From Corbicula japonica (lineage: Eukaryota; Mollusca; Bivalvia; Venerida; Cyrenidae), in NCBI GenBank assembly GCA_038501625.1, contig JAZAYU010000173.1, forward strand, positions 62,001 through 126,000: a stretch of 64,000 nucleotides of DNA. The letters are read 5' to 3'. Below, in pieces: positions 50,544 through 62,410 of this stretch (the stretch's first letter is position 1; each line of letters begins with the position of its first letter). Both the position numbers and the translations under genes were made by a program. The notes under the pieces are model-generated. The model worked only from the letters and a program-made list of their open reading frames with translations, did no database searches and had not been told where the DNA came from.

Positions 50544-50780
50544 TCACGGGAAAAGGTACCTTCGGACAGTTCACGTCAATCTTTGAAATGACGTCATAAA
50601 TTTGAGCAGACGACATTATTTGTTATGCATTTTGCGGTAAAAATAACATTTTATTGTCAAAATGTGTAATAAAATCACGTTGTAGTAATAAGAAATTGAT
50701 TTATATTTGTAAGTTCTTTCTAAATTTAGTAAAAACTAAAAAAAATCACTAAAAATGACCGAAGGTACCTTTTCCCGTGA
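50544..50780. mobile_element. 237 bp MITE with 22 bp perfect TIRs
   Basis: TCACGGGAAAAGGTACCTTC at the left (arm 50,544-50,565) recurs as an exact inverted copy at 50,759-50,780. No target duplication is obvious. There are no open frames. Confidence 0.7.
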
Positions 50781-52633
50781 TCTCATTGTATAACACTTAT
50801 AAGCTATGGCAAATTTTGCTATACATTGAACGAATCCTTTCAACTACAGACGACAAAAACGTATGTTGCTGTTATATTAACAAAAGTAAATATTGTGTTT
50901 GTCGGTTTACATCCCTTTGTCTATCGTTATTCCGGAAGTTCGTTATCTTGTCATATTCTCTTAATAAAGTGCGAATGTTCTAGATTTATGAAGATGATTT
51001 TGCACATTTCAAAATAGTCATGTTAAATACTTTTTGTGTCGCACTTTCGAAAAAAAAAATGCAATAGATAATTGCAATAGACTGCTATGTCCGTCAGTCG
51101 GTCAGTCCGTAGGTCTATCTGTCCGTCTTGAAATCATAACGTTGGTATAACTGTTATTTATTTCTTTTTTTCATCAAACTTTCAAATTGTATTGTCTGTG
51201 ACAACAACCTCGTGATGTCAAAATTAGTCTACACCTCTGATCCACAAAAACTATTTGGAATGACCACAGAAAGCACAATCTCCCCACACAACCAAAAATC
51301 AGAGAGAAAAAGAGATCATGGGTTAATTTGTTTGGTCAGTAGCAAAGAGTAATATTGACATCCTGGTTTCGATTCAATATTTCTGGTCTAGGCAGTTTAC
51401 ATTTTTGCTTTATATTTAAACTATCGTCATTAAACAAGTTTACGTCAGCCGAATACGTTTAGATTGTTCAAGATATAAGCTTCTGTTCAAAACAACCCTA
51501 AAATCAATAATGTTTTCGCTTAAACTAAATAAAAGTGCTTAAATCGTGTTCAAATAAAGTTCTTCATTAACTGGTACTTCGCTATACATCGATGTAATTT
51601 TTGTTAATTTTTTACAGGTGTTTTAATGAAAATCATGAACAAGTATGCAAAACAATGTGTTTCTTGTTTTAACTATTACTCAATAAAACAATTTTCTATT
51701 ACTTGCGAATACAAGTACTATGCGTTCCTGGTTATTGACATTTGCTTGATTTAAGGGCTTGCCACCCACAAGCACTTTAATGAGAATTTCTAACAATCTG
51801 TCGATAACAGTAATTTATTGAAACTAGAAAACAAAAAGAAGTAATTATTGAAACTTCATTTAAGATTTCTTGCGAAATGTGTACCAAAGAATAGCTACTG
51901 TATAAGTCCCCAAATCTGCGGGGGAAATGTTCAACTTGGCTTTTTTAAAAGGCTTTGAAATTATGGCGTCTAGAATTGGGTCTCTCGTTATCAAACGCCA
52001 AAATAAAACCACTTACCAAATAGAATCCGCAAAAAACTACTTACACTATCTTTATGGACTTGCTTCTGGTACAGAAGTAAACTATTAGCTATAGGTAAGA
52101 CATAGTAATGAACTCGCCGAACATGCGATAATTGTCAGAAAAATTGTAATCTGATGAACACCAGGATATTTACTTCAGCAGGGAAAAGTTGATCTAAAAA
52201 ATAAAAATAAAAAAAATCCTCATATCCTCAATGAAATATACGAGGCTTTAATTGGAATCTGTCTGCATGTATTAAGGCCTATACCTCGGCTTCAGTAAAA
52301 CATGTTTAAGCAATCTCCAAGGAAAGTGACAAAATGTGGCTGCTTAATATAGGTAACATTAGAAAAAAATGGCAAAAGTTAGGACATAAGAAGATTGATG
52401 TTTCAGGGAGGTTAAATGCAGGTGGTTAGTAAGGCAGGTTCAAATGTATATTTATCAGAAGCATCCTACAGTAGCCGAGACATATTTTATCAAATGTTTG
52501 CAACTGTATTGAGAAGATTTTCACAATTCACAATAAAGGAGATCGGTCGTTAAAATAAGATCACTGTAAATGCTTTGTTTTACATTAACAAGATAAATGT
52601 AGAAAACACTTTTCATAGAGCAATGTCAGGTAA

Positions 52634-52653
52634 ATTACATTACATTACATTAC
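52634..52653 (+). repeat. (ATTAC)4 microsatellite
   Basis: Four perfect pentanucleotide units. Confidence 0.9.
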
Positions 52654-53472
52654 GTAAAAAGCAAATGTTGATCTATAACGACATATAGAGAATCGTTTTA
52701 GTCTTTTCTTCTTATATTAATACTTTAATCTCTTATTTATACTGTTAGAGCTAAAGTTGGAGATGTTTAGCGACTTTAAGTTTTGGCGGCCAAACTAAAT
52801 CCAATGCTTATACGTAAACTATACAGTTTGTCTTTTATAATTTCCAGAATAGTCTTTTATAAGATATGGAATACATATCAGAAGGGAAATGTCATAAGAA
52901 TGGATAAGCTTGACTGAAACGCCAAAACCGCGGCATTAAGTGTTATAATGGCAAAAATATATTTCTGCTTGAATAAGCGAAATTGTTTATATGATGGTTT
53001 TATGATAAGTTCACGGATAAAGATGTAACCATCTTCAATTTTCAATATTACCAATCAAACAGGATATTATATTTCATGCTCACCAAAAACAATGCCTCAA
53101 TTCAAAATTATCATGTAGTATCAATTCTTAAAAATGTTTTTAAGTCAAGTCAATATTTATTGGCATTAAACATGATAAAATATCCATGCAAAAACATACA
53201 GAATAAAGGCAGTAACAGAAATAGGAAAGGAGAACATGCACTATTATCAATATACAGTAAGCAGCTAAGTATGACGCAATTAACAATATCATATAAAGCG
53301 ATTTATATGCTTAAAACTCTATAGTTCGATTTATACCCCTGAGCTGTGACCTTTCGGACAAGTCCACTGTTATAATACTAAATAGGTAAAGAGTGTCATT
53401 TAACAGAGTTACCGTTAATTTACTTTACTTATATGACATTAAAACCTGTTTAAAGCAGCAGATATTCATTCA

Positions 53473-53514
53473 CGACGCGATAGCTTAGTGGATAAGATAT
53501 CGGGCTATCAAGCC
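53473..53514 (+). repeat. 5' half of a tRNA-like sequence
   Basis: GCGATAGCTTAGTGGATAAG resembles a tRNA 5' half with an A-box, followed by GGGCTATCAAGCC, then a (TTTCC)-rich run. No B-box follows, so it is a truncated relic. Confidence 0.35.
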
Positions 53515-53947
53515 TTTCCTTTCCTTTCTATAATTTAAATTTAGTTCTTATGATATTATTTTTAATAGCATTGAGCTGTTTTTTCTTTATATTTTGCACC
53601 CCTTTTAATTTTGTTCATGTTAATTCCATTCATAATAATATAATTATTTTTGTTGAGCAGCTTGTCCTGACCCCATATACCTCCGTACCAAAGTAGCGTT
53701 GACAATTGTTGTTCCTGGCGTTCTGTAAACACGTGTTGTTACATTCTCTTTCTTTTATAATTTACATAATTCAAAACCACTTTGTCCAATGTTTTGCATC
53801 GCCCCAAAACTGTGTTTTGAGTAAGCATCGATTGCGATATTTAATCAACTCGCTTGATGAAAGCTTACTCGAAATTTGTATGGTTTAATGTCATTTTGTT
53901 TGTGTCTACATGAATGTATTGAAAAAGTGACATTAAAAACAAAAAAA

Positions 53948-54029
53948 AGAAATCTCATGGGATTCGAACACACAACCGTTATGACATATTACCAGAAATC
54001 AGTAGCGTTACTGCCACGGCCATGAAACC
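53948..54029 (-). repeat. tRNA-like relic with B-box
   Basis: On the minus strand it has a perfect-looking B-box (GTTCGAATCCC) about 55 bp after an A-box-like TGGCCGTGGCAGTAACG. The stems pair incompletely and no confident anticodon emerges. Confidence 0.35.
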
Positions 54030-56594
54030 TTTTGTTGAAGAGCTGTACAATTTTAACATAATGAGCTATGATGGGAATATCTAACATCCCTATTTTGTGG
54101 AATATTCCAAAAATCTATAAATACAAATTTACATTCACGGCTCAATGCGTAAAATCGGACTATACTTGTTTATTACATTGTTTCACATTATATTGGGATT
54201 TTGTATTACAATAATGGCACCGTAATACGGAGAACTTTGAAGTGTTTACCTTAGTCAGAAAATAAAGACATTAATTTCTAACTTTATATGAGGCAATATC
54301 AACCTATCAACGTCAATTTCTGAAATTTCAATTCAGTATCTTGTTTTTTTTTATCCGCCGGTAGGAGCGGATTTTTCTATGTGATACAGAAAATCATGGC
54401 TTTCGTTTTAAAGTGTTTTGCTATAATATCTATACTATTAAGTAATACGTTTGAGAAACATTACATTTCTAAAGGAATCTCAGTAAGTAAAGTTGAAAGT
54501 ACCAGTAATGCGCCACGCTAAACTGTGTGTAAGGCTGGATTTGTTGGTTGAGATCACGGATAAGATAACGTCCGCCGATATAATATGTCTATTAGCTCAT
54601 GTAATTGCCATTGTACGCTTGTACTTCCCTTAGAAAATGCGTCTGTTCCTTTGAAATGTTTGTTTTATTTCTTGAAATACTCTTTATAAAATATTGTCTT
54701 ATTTGTTGGATTTATTTGAGTGGTATTATAGAAATGGAAACGATTGTTTTGTTAGTTTGTTGTTGTTTCTATTTTCGAAAAAACACTTGCTCAAATTTCT
54801 TTTGAATTTAAATGCCTTTCACTTTCGTTGAATAATAATTAAATGACCAATCAATTATGTTTTTCTTATTTGCTCTGCGGATACTTAATTTCTTGAATTC
54901 AAGTTGTGGTATTTACACATATTTGGGCATTTGATAAAGCAGAAGGATGTTGGTTTTTCACAGAGGCCAAGATTCCTTCAAAATGATGGGATCGATATTT
55001 TTACATAAAATTGTCAAACAGAATTATTTAATTGTCAGAAGTTTATGGCATGCACAGGAGGAAAGCTCAATAGTTAAAGTCTACGAATGCCAAGAAATGA
55101 GATAAAATTACTTAATATTTTATTATTTTTGTAAATTAAATCACTTTTTAAACGAAAAACATCCAAATGTTTATTTGCGAAAACCGTTTTTTTTGGCGCA
55201 GTATATTATAAACAATCACTTTTACTGATCCAGTTTAATGTCAGTGCGCAAATACATAACGGAGATCAGAAAAATATCTGCGCTACCTAAATATCTAAAT
55301 AGCAACAAAATCATTAACATTTCTAAATCTTTTATCGTGTTATCTGTTGGTTTTTTTCCGGTGTTTGTGAATATGCAATATGCAATGACATACTTGTTAT
55401 GTTTGTCTTTGCCATTCTTACGTCAAGGAAACTAAAATTCTGTACTTCATGTTCTTTAATACAAAAAGAAACAAAATATCCGTAGGTGGAAAAGACAGAA
55501 AGAAATGTTGTTTATTTGTCAAATGCGATTACATCGTGTATATCGTCTATATCCACGCTCGACTATTCCGTATTACTACTTGCGTCGAATCGGGAGTAAG
55601 CGAATGGATCGGTCTTGGTTGTCCGACGATGTTGCGACTCTGGCAATTCTGTGATATGGTTTGATTAAAATGTAATTCTAGGCTCAATTTTAGAGTTCTA
55701 ATTCAAGCCGGTTATTATTTTTGAACATTTTAATATCTAGACACACGTTTTGAAAGAGTGAATGTTTTCCAAACAGTGTTTCTGGAAATGAAATGCAACT
55801 GTCCATATCTCTAAACATTGATTCAATTTGAAAATAATCATCAATATTCAATATAATTCCAATAATCAATGTAGAAAGTCACAAATCGTCAGTTTAAATT
55901 TAAATTTATAACCGAAGTACAAATGATTATAATCTTTCTAAGCATGCTCATTTGCTCATTGTTCTTACAACGTTCACGTTAACATTACATACATATATTT
56001 ATATACATTAACAAAACTGTTTATCCAACATCGGGCAGACCTTTCGGAAAGATATCAATTTTCTGATTATTTCAGATAAAACGTAAATGCAATCTTCTTT
56101 TAATAGAAAAGAAAGGTCATCTTGACATCCAGTTAAGCCTTGGGAATCGTTGTCATTGTAAGGCAATATTCCAAGTTTAGCCGATTTGATAACAATAACA
56201 TTTAGGATATTAATCATATAATGATTTTAGTTTCAATGCAGAAAAGAAAAGTACAAACAGGATGTCCTACATCGATTTTGATAAGCTTTTTTGTTTCGTT
56301 TTGTTTTGTGATTTTGTATTTGACAACTTTGGCATTCACTGTGATATGCAGGATTTATATTCTCAGGTCCTAAGTCAAAATTCGTTTCTATTCAGTGCCA
56401 CCCATGGTTCTCTCGTTTAGGGGCAAAAACATAATTTTATCTTGGAACCATACGCCGCTGATCATGAAATTGCGTTAATCTAAAAATACTGTTCCGTTAG
56501 AGTACGAGTTTGGATCTTATCAATGGCACAGTATCAATTTGTTACAAATGTAACGTTTTGTTACTTCTGTAACATGAACAAAGTGTCCGTCGTT

Positions 56595-56662
56595 CTGTCT
56601 CTCTCTCTCTCTGTCTCTCTCTCTCTCTGTCTCTCTCTCTCTGTCTGTCTGTCTGTCTCTCA
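56595..56662 (+). repeat. CT/CTGT microsatellite
   Basis: Imperfect (TC)n with interspersed CTGT units. The open frames on both strands here are low-complexity translations of the repeat. Confidence 0.95.
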
Positions 56663-57073
56663 CTTTTTCGCGCGCTTGCTCACTCGCCATGCTTTGAATC
56701 AGCAGAGACACATGATTAGAACTGCATATCAGGAATAGCAGCACTCAGAAAACATAGCCTTCCAACAACTATTAGCACAGTGTCTAAGCGTACAGTTAAC
56801 CGAAACGGAAGTTGCTGATCTGTACGCCGATGATCACATAGTTGCTTACAGAAAAACACGCGACATCGGCTTTTTATTTGTAAAATATATTCAAATTAAA
56901 CGTACTTTTTGCAGAAATAATTTTTATAATAAGTACATCGTTGATTAATAGTCTTACTGTGATCTTGAAGTCTTGAACTAACGGCTAGTTAAGTTGCAAT
57001 CTGTAATCTATTCACACTTGATCAGCACAAAATGGGGAAAAAGAGGTCTTTCTGTGCAGCAACCGAAAGTGAC

Positions 57074-57135
57074 AAGACTGTACGCAAAGTTGCAGTACCT
57101 CAATGTCAGACTGTACGAACAGTTGCGATCATAAG
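57074..57135. repeat. Internal GTACG motif cluster, left
   Basis: AAGACTGTACGCAAAGTTGC and GACTGTACGAACAGTTGCG form a direct pair that also occurs inverted at 58,100-58,147. The TGTACGC core is shared with two sites inside each terminal repeat. Confidence 0.6.
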
Positions 57136-58099
57136 TGCATCATATACTGATCAACTGAAAAGCATCAATGAAGCAAGAACTTGTTAAAGGAATCAATCAA
57201 AGGAATCAACCAAATCTAATGTATTATTTATCAAAAATAAAACCTTATATGATCACATTTTAGAACTGACAAGCATGTTTTGAGCTATAAATTGATAGGT
57301 TTTTTTACTCTGATCTACTGTTGAACCATATGAACGAATTGGTACACTTCGCAAATAAGACACCGATAATTGCTAGAAATCCTAAATCCCCTGATTGTGA
57401 CATTAAATAAAACCTAGTATAAACCTGCTGAAATCCCTGCCGGTGTTGGCAAAAATATACATTATGCACAAATATTATCCAATATCATAAAGACTTTAAC
57501 TATCTGGTCTTTGACAGGAAAATTCCATTAAGTGGTTTCAGATTTTGAAATCCACCACTTCGTGACTGAGTTAAGTGAGTCTACAATTACGTCTGAAACT
57601 GCTAAGAATGTCATGTTTCAGGGATTATGTTAATCTGCTTGGAGCATTCTATGAAATCTTAAGAAACTATGGTAGAAGTACTAACGCGTATTTGTCCAGC
57701 TATATTATGACTTCTACTGTTCGCACTTCAGAGAAGAAATGAAAACATTACAGCGGGCCTCTACATATCTTACACGGTCTTACCATTGTTATAGCTCGGT
57801 TGGGCTATAGTCGTTTTTTTCACGCCTCCTGTCATGAAGAGCTTACAAGAGATTTAAAAACAAATCTGACTTTGAAACAGAAGCAAAGATCAGTTATTTG
57901 TTTATACAATTGTATTATTAAAAGAATGAGCAAATTTGTTGAAAAAATATTCATTTTTCAGGTTCCCGTGCAAGAATTTTTAAGGTTAACTGAAGCTAAA
58001 ATGATAACCTGTCGATATAATCAGAAAGCATTAACTGGAAACATAAAAATTGTTAATGATCTGTCTGACAACTATGCGTACAGATGTTAGGCATCTGTT

Positions 58100-58147
58100 A
58101 ACAACTAACGATCGCGTACAGTTGCAACTATGCGTACAGTCTTATGA
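58100..58147. repeat. Internal GTACG motif cluster, right
   Basis: GCGTACAGTTGCAACTATGC followed by GTACAGTCTTATGATT is the inverted partner of the left cluster. Confidence 0.6.
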
Positions 58148-58815
58148 TTTACAGTGACATAAAGAAAGTATCATTTTCTCGTTGCTAGGTCGTTCAAACT
58201 CAGGTCAACGAAGTACACAAGTTGAATAAATGAATTTTCTCCCACACCAATACAAATATGGTCCAAAATCTATTTACACAAAGAAAGTTGAACCCAAAAC
58301 GTCCCGTTTTGTTCAATGTTTTGCTCCTATTTTCACTGATCGAATTGGGAACGATGATGGATTATAACAATACTAACCCTTCCTTTAAGTCTATATGATC
58401 ACAGCAGGACTAACAATTAACGTTGTACTTACCACAGAAATATTTTTTCCAAATGCACATTAAATTTGGTTTATTTACCAATAAATAATTCAATGTCGCA
58501 GGTTTTTCTGTAAGCAACTATGTGATCATCGGCGTACAGATCAGCAACTTCCGTTTCGGTTAACTGTACGCTTAGACACTGTGATTAGAGTAGAGAGAAA
58601 CAGAGGCAATAATTTTGAGTTGATTCGAAAATGGGAAACTGAGTTTCTTCCTTGGAAAGGACAGTGACAAATCATATTGCCATTGGTGTTTAAATCTGTT
58701 GTAGTATGCATCGACCTCACCCTTGCACTTTTTTGATGTTCTAGATTTAAAATTATTTTTATCGCTAAAATATCTTTAAAATCTTCGAAATAATCGATTT
58801 GTAAGGAGTCGTTTT

Positions 58816-58914
58816 AAATGATAGTGCCTCTAGCTGGGAGCGAACCCGCACCGTCACGGCGACAGCGCCTAGCCCTGCAATTCCTGCGACGCAACCAATT
58901 GAGCTAACCGGGAC
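58816..58914 (-). repeat. tRNA-derived SINE, copy 4 (best preserved)
   Basis: Read on the minus strand: GTCCCGGTTAGCTCAATTGG, then GCGTCGCAGGAATTGC, then GCGGGTTCGCTCCC. It has intact A- and B-boxes. It ends CTATCATTTAAA. The body is only about 98 bp. Confidence 0.85.
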
Positions 58915-59774
58915 AAAGTAAATTACAATGTTGATGTTGTTTCTCAGATATGTCCGTATGTTTATAAAAGAAAAATAGATCCATTTAAAATGATCTGATA
59001 TAAATATTATTTATCAAGCCCACATGAAAAAAATGGGAGAAAGAGAAACAATACAATAGGATTCTTCATTTTTACCCAAGAAAGAATTTATTATATGGCA
59101 ATGACGACTGGTTGCTTTATTGTATGCCCAATTCCAACATGCGACATTGTTAAACATTCTAGGCCTCACAACATTCTTTCACTACTTTCTTAGAAGATTC
59201 AACCAGAATGGATCAATTTAATTTTTCTTTGTAATTAAAAACATACCACCAGTACTCTGACTATTCAAATGTGTTCTAATTAATCTAAGGATAGTGGCCT
59301 AGGCAAATGGTTATGTGTAACAAATCTCTAAAGATCTTAATTAGGGACATAATCAAGTTATGTAGATAGATGACTAGTTTCTATCAGAAAACTTGCTAAA
59401 TCGGCGTATTTTGTCTGTATATAATTCTATTATACATAATAGACAAACCATAGGATGGTATGTAATTTACGTTTCTCGTTGTTTAAGGGCGACATAACAA
59501 GCGGACATGAAATGAAACGAACAAGGGGATTAGTTAATGTGCCATTAACATCTCCGCTTCAATGTGAGCATTTTCACATTTTGAACATAACATGATTATT
59601 ATACTGAACATTGGATCGTTCACCAGGGAAATCGCACACGTCTATTTATTAGGCTAAAAGACAGCAGTGCATATAAGAATAGATTGAGTGCATAACTGTC
59701 AAAGTAGGAGAAAACCTGAGATAAATGGATGAAAATATAATGGTAAGGAAACACTGACGAACACAACAAAATAT

Positions 59775-59860
59775 AATATTGCAGGCGCGATTTAATTGAG
59801 CCCGTTCATGAGCAGTAATAGAAACGCATATTACTGTCCACGCCTAGCCCCGGGTAGAAC
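59775..59860. repeat. Dispersed repeat, family B copy
   Basis: ATATTGCAGGCGCGATTTAA, then GAGCCCGTTCATGAGCAGTA, ending in TTACTGTCCACGCCTAGCCC. It is followed by CAATATTTTCACA as in other copies. Confidence 0.55.
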
Positions 59861-60532
59861 CAACTCAATATTTTCACAAATATAAATATCGGGCTCAACT
59901 TTCTTTAAAAGGCGTATTTTGCAAACGCACTAATTGAATAAACAAGAATAAAAGCAATCTGCATTTTCAAAAGAATAATGGTAAGCCAAGTCAAAGCATA
60001 TTGATACCTTTTCTGATAAAACTTATTTAAACATTTGCAAATATATGTTCCGTGCAAATCAAGTCAAATTTATTTTTTTTAAACCAACACACATAGATTT
60101 AATCAAAAACTAACCCTCTGAGAAGGTTTCAACATTGAAATCGTCAAACAACAGGAAAGGTCTGAACCGGAAATAGTGATTGTAATGTTCACGGATTTAT
60201 GGTTACGGTGAACATTCGTTTTTGACTTATATGGCAATACATGTACTAAATATCAAACAATTTAATATGTTGATAATTGTAAAAGTTATTGTTTAAAGAC
60301 AAAATTCTTTTTTAACTTGATACGGCATTAATGACGACGTTTTATGGAAAAGAAAGGATCCAAAAGGAACCATTTGAGACATAGGTAATTGTTGACGGTC
60401 ACAGAAATGTTGGGGATGAGACATGAGGCAAACACGACGAGTAACTTTAGAACAGCTGTTACTTTATTCACTGAATTGTTGAAATTGTGGCCGAATCATT
60501 TAATTCGTTAGTGTCATCGATTATGAGTTTAG

Positions 60533-60629
60533 AAATGATATTGCTCTACCTGGGAGCGAACTCGCAACGTCACGGCGACAGCGCCCAGCCTTGCAATTCG
60601 ACCACGCAACCAAATGAGCTAACAGGGAC
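60533..60629 (-). repeat. tRNA-derived SINE, copy 5
   Basis: Same body as copy 4 with several substitutions. The A-box reads TAGCTCATTTGG and the B-box GCGAGTTCGCTCCC on the minus strand. Confidence 0.75.
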
Positions 60630-61376
60630 TTGAATGTAAACCCATGGTAACATTTAAATATTAAAACAGCAGTTCAATTGCATTGGGAATTTGTTATTTG
60701 CTGGTGAAAATATATTTTTACTGCGTTTATACTTGCATACGATTGAATAACCTGATGGGCTTCATAACATTTGACCAGTGTAAGATAACTAGCTGACCTG
60801 TTATAAGTACAGCTGGAGATGGAAAGCGTCTAAGGTGTGTATAATATATATTCATGTACAGTGTGAATTGAATAAGCTGTACCTTTTCCTCTACGTACTG
60901 ATAAAAGTTCATGCCATTTCAGCAAGGCGAATGACATACGTACGTTGTGCACATATAATTTATCATGTTTATCGTAATAATCAGCTGACATTCAGGAAAG
61001 ATATGTCTAATAACCAAGGAATAAGTCTGAACTGAGACAAATCTAACACGCAATCGCATGTTTAGATGCAAAATACATTGTCAGGCGAGATATTATATTC
61101 TAGATTATAGTTTGGAGAAGGTAATAAACGTCGCTCCCTTCTCTGATTAAATATCCCTGTTTTCTATATGCTACATGTATTAACTTATATTTCAAATCTG
61201 GTTCTTGCTAGTAAAAACGTAGCTCTACCATAGTTTTGTAATTTTGCAGAACTATTTAGGTGTTTTATTGAATGCTTGGTAGAAAATATTTAACAAATAT
61301 TTGCAGTAAGAATTGAGTATTGTTAATGCAACGCCATTATGGTCTCCACAGTTCTTTTCCTTTTGAACATTTATAT

Positions 61377-61450
61377 AATCATGCTCTCTTCTGTTTGACT
61401 TTGTGGGAGGCTGTATCTGCTCGAGGTAGCCATTCCTGATATGCTCATTT
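61377..61450 (-). repeat. Dispersed repeat, family C copy (diverged)
   Basis: ATCATGCTCTCTTCTGTTTG, then GGGAGGCTGTATCTGCTC and CCATTCCTGATATGC on the plus strand, the reverse of the GCATATCAGGAAT pattern. Confidence 0.5.
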
Positions 61451-62169
61451 CATTTTGTTGAGATCCACCATGCGCAATTTTATCATTTACTTTCTACAAC
61501 ATGCCTAACAAACACCACCTTTCCATCTTGAAAAAACCACCTTTCCAGGACCAAGTCAACGCTTTTTTCCCTCTTGTAGAAAACAATCACCATGGTCAAA
61601 AGCCTAGTTAGATACTCTCAGTTTATAATGATTTTATATTGGCGTGTGTTTGTATGGGGATATTAATACGTAAGTGCGTGTATTTGCTTAATAATCAAGG
61701 TTTAATAGGATATTTTATTTCTAAATAATCAAAACTGTTAGAAAAAAAAGAGTTAAACATGTCGTGAAATGATTCCTTTAATCTTTTTTCTATTTGTAAT
61801 AATTGAAGTTTCAAATCTAAATGTGTACGTTTGATGAGTGCATTATGTAAAATCTATTCGTACGCTGTATTGGCTGAATCCTTTTTGTCATTTGAACAAT
61901 AGATCGGGCAACCCTGTAATAGGACCTGAAAACAATACACGTTTGGCGTGTAGGCTTTACGTGTAAAACTCTGAGATATAATACTCAATGATTTATTTCC
62001 TCAATCCACCATAAAATGGTTTTATTTGTGATTCTTGTTCATTTAATTAACCCAACTGCAAATCACATTAAAATTTGAATATGAATATCAGGGATATACA
62101 TGATACATGCTCGCCTAAAAGTCAAATATAATTAAGAGAGCATATTACTTCGAAATACTATGAATTCAG

Positions 62170-62315
62170 TGCCCAAGGTTATAAAACTGAGCATGGAAAC
62201 CAGTCTCAAATCTCAAGCATCTGATTGGCTGAAATGGCGACCAGTCGCCATTTCAGCCAATCAGATGCTTGAGATTTGAGACTGGTTTCCAATCTCAGCT
62301 TTATAACCTTCAGCC
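62170..62315. mobile_element. Palindromic MITE, Harbinger-like, copy 4
   Basis: The 146 bp palindrome is nearly identical to the copy at 46,274. It is flanked by CAG at 62,167-62,169 and CAG at 62,316-62,318. The central GGCGACCAGTCGCC is a perfect palindrome. Confidence 0.8.
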
Positions 62316-62324
62316 CAGAGGTAA

Positions 62325-62410
62325 ACGTGCATACCAGGAATGTCCACAATCACAATACACAGCGTCTCCAAGCAGTCAAAAAGCAGAGGAAAAGAGAACA
62401 TGTTTTTATT
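62325..62410 (+). repeat. Dispersed repeat, family C copy
   Basis: GCATACCAGGAATGTCCACA, then CACAGCGTCTCCAAGCAGTC and an AGAGGAAAAGAGAACATG tail. It directly abuts the MITE. Confidence 0.5.

Larger units (their letters stand above)
50350..56500. other. AT-rich spacer after the duplication array
   Basis: There is no recognisable gene, and open frames are short and without domains. Contents supported are a small TIR element (50,544), a degraded family C copy (near 51,245-51,330), an ATTAC microsatellite (52,634), and two tRNA-like pieces (53,473 and 53,948). The remaining stretches, for example 51.4-52.6 and 54.1-56.5 kb, show nothing I can support. Confidence 0.5.
56776..58583. mobile_element. 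Non-autonomous Transib/RAG-like transposon, 82 bp perfect TIRs
   Basis: The left end 56,776-56,857 and right end 58,502-58,583 are exact reverse complements over 82 bp, then drift apart. The terminus reads CACAGTGTCTAAGCGTACAG; its first seven bases equal the V(D)J recombination signal heptamer. ATTAG flanks both ends (56,771-56,775 and 58,584-58,588), a 5 bp target duplication. CACWRTG-type ends with 5 bp duplications are characteristic of Transib and RAG-like elements. A hAT reading (CAGTG start, 8 bp duplication) fails on the flanks. The interior has no transposase; frames of about 50-96 codons (57,031-57,186 and 57,800-58,090) show no known domain. It would need an enzyme in trans. The perfect arms suggest recent activity. 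Confidence 0.85.

Noticed and set aside
54355..54377. ATCCGC...GCGGAT hairpin followed by T-run, resembling a bacterial terminator
   Set aside because: A six-base stem in eukaryotic DNA with no associated gene; most likely chance.
56520..56744. Arg/Glu-rich and Ser/Leu-rich frames
   Set aside because: Low-complexity translation of a CT microsatellite.
57800..58090. 96-codon frame inside the CACAGTG element, as a possible transposase
   Set aside because: Too short, with no DDE/DDD catalytic motif or zinc finger visible. The element looks non-autonomous.
56776..58583. hAT assignment of the 1.8 kb element (CAGTG start)
   Set aside because: A CAGTG start would require an 8 bp duplication, and the 8 bp flanks do not match. 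A CACAGTG start with 5 bp ATTAG fits exactly.
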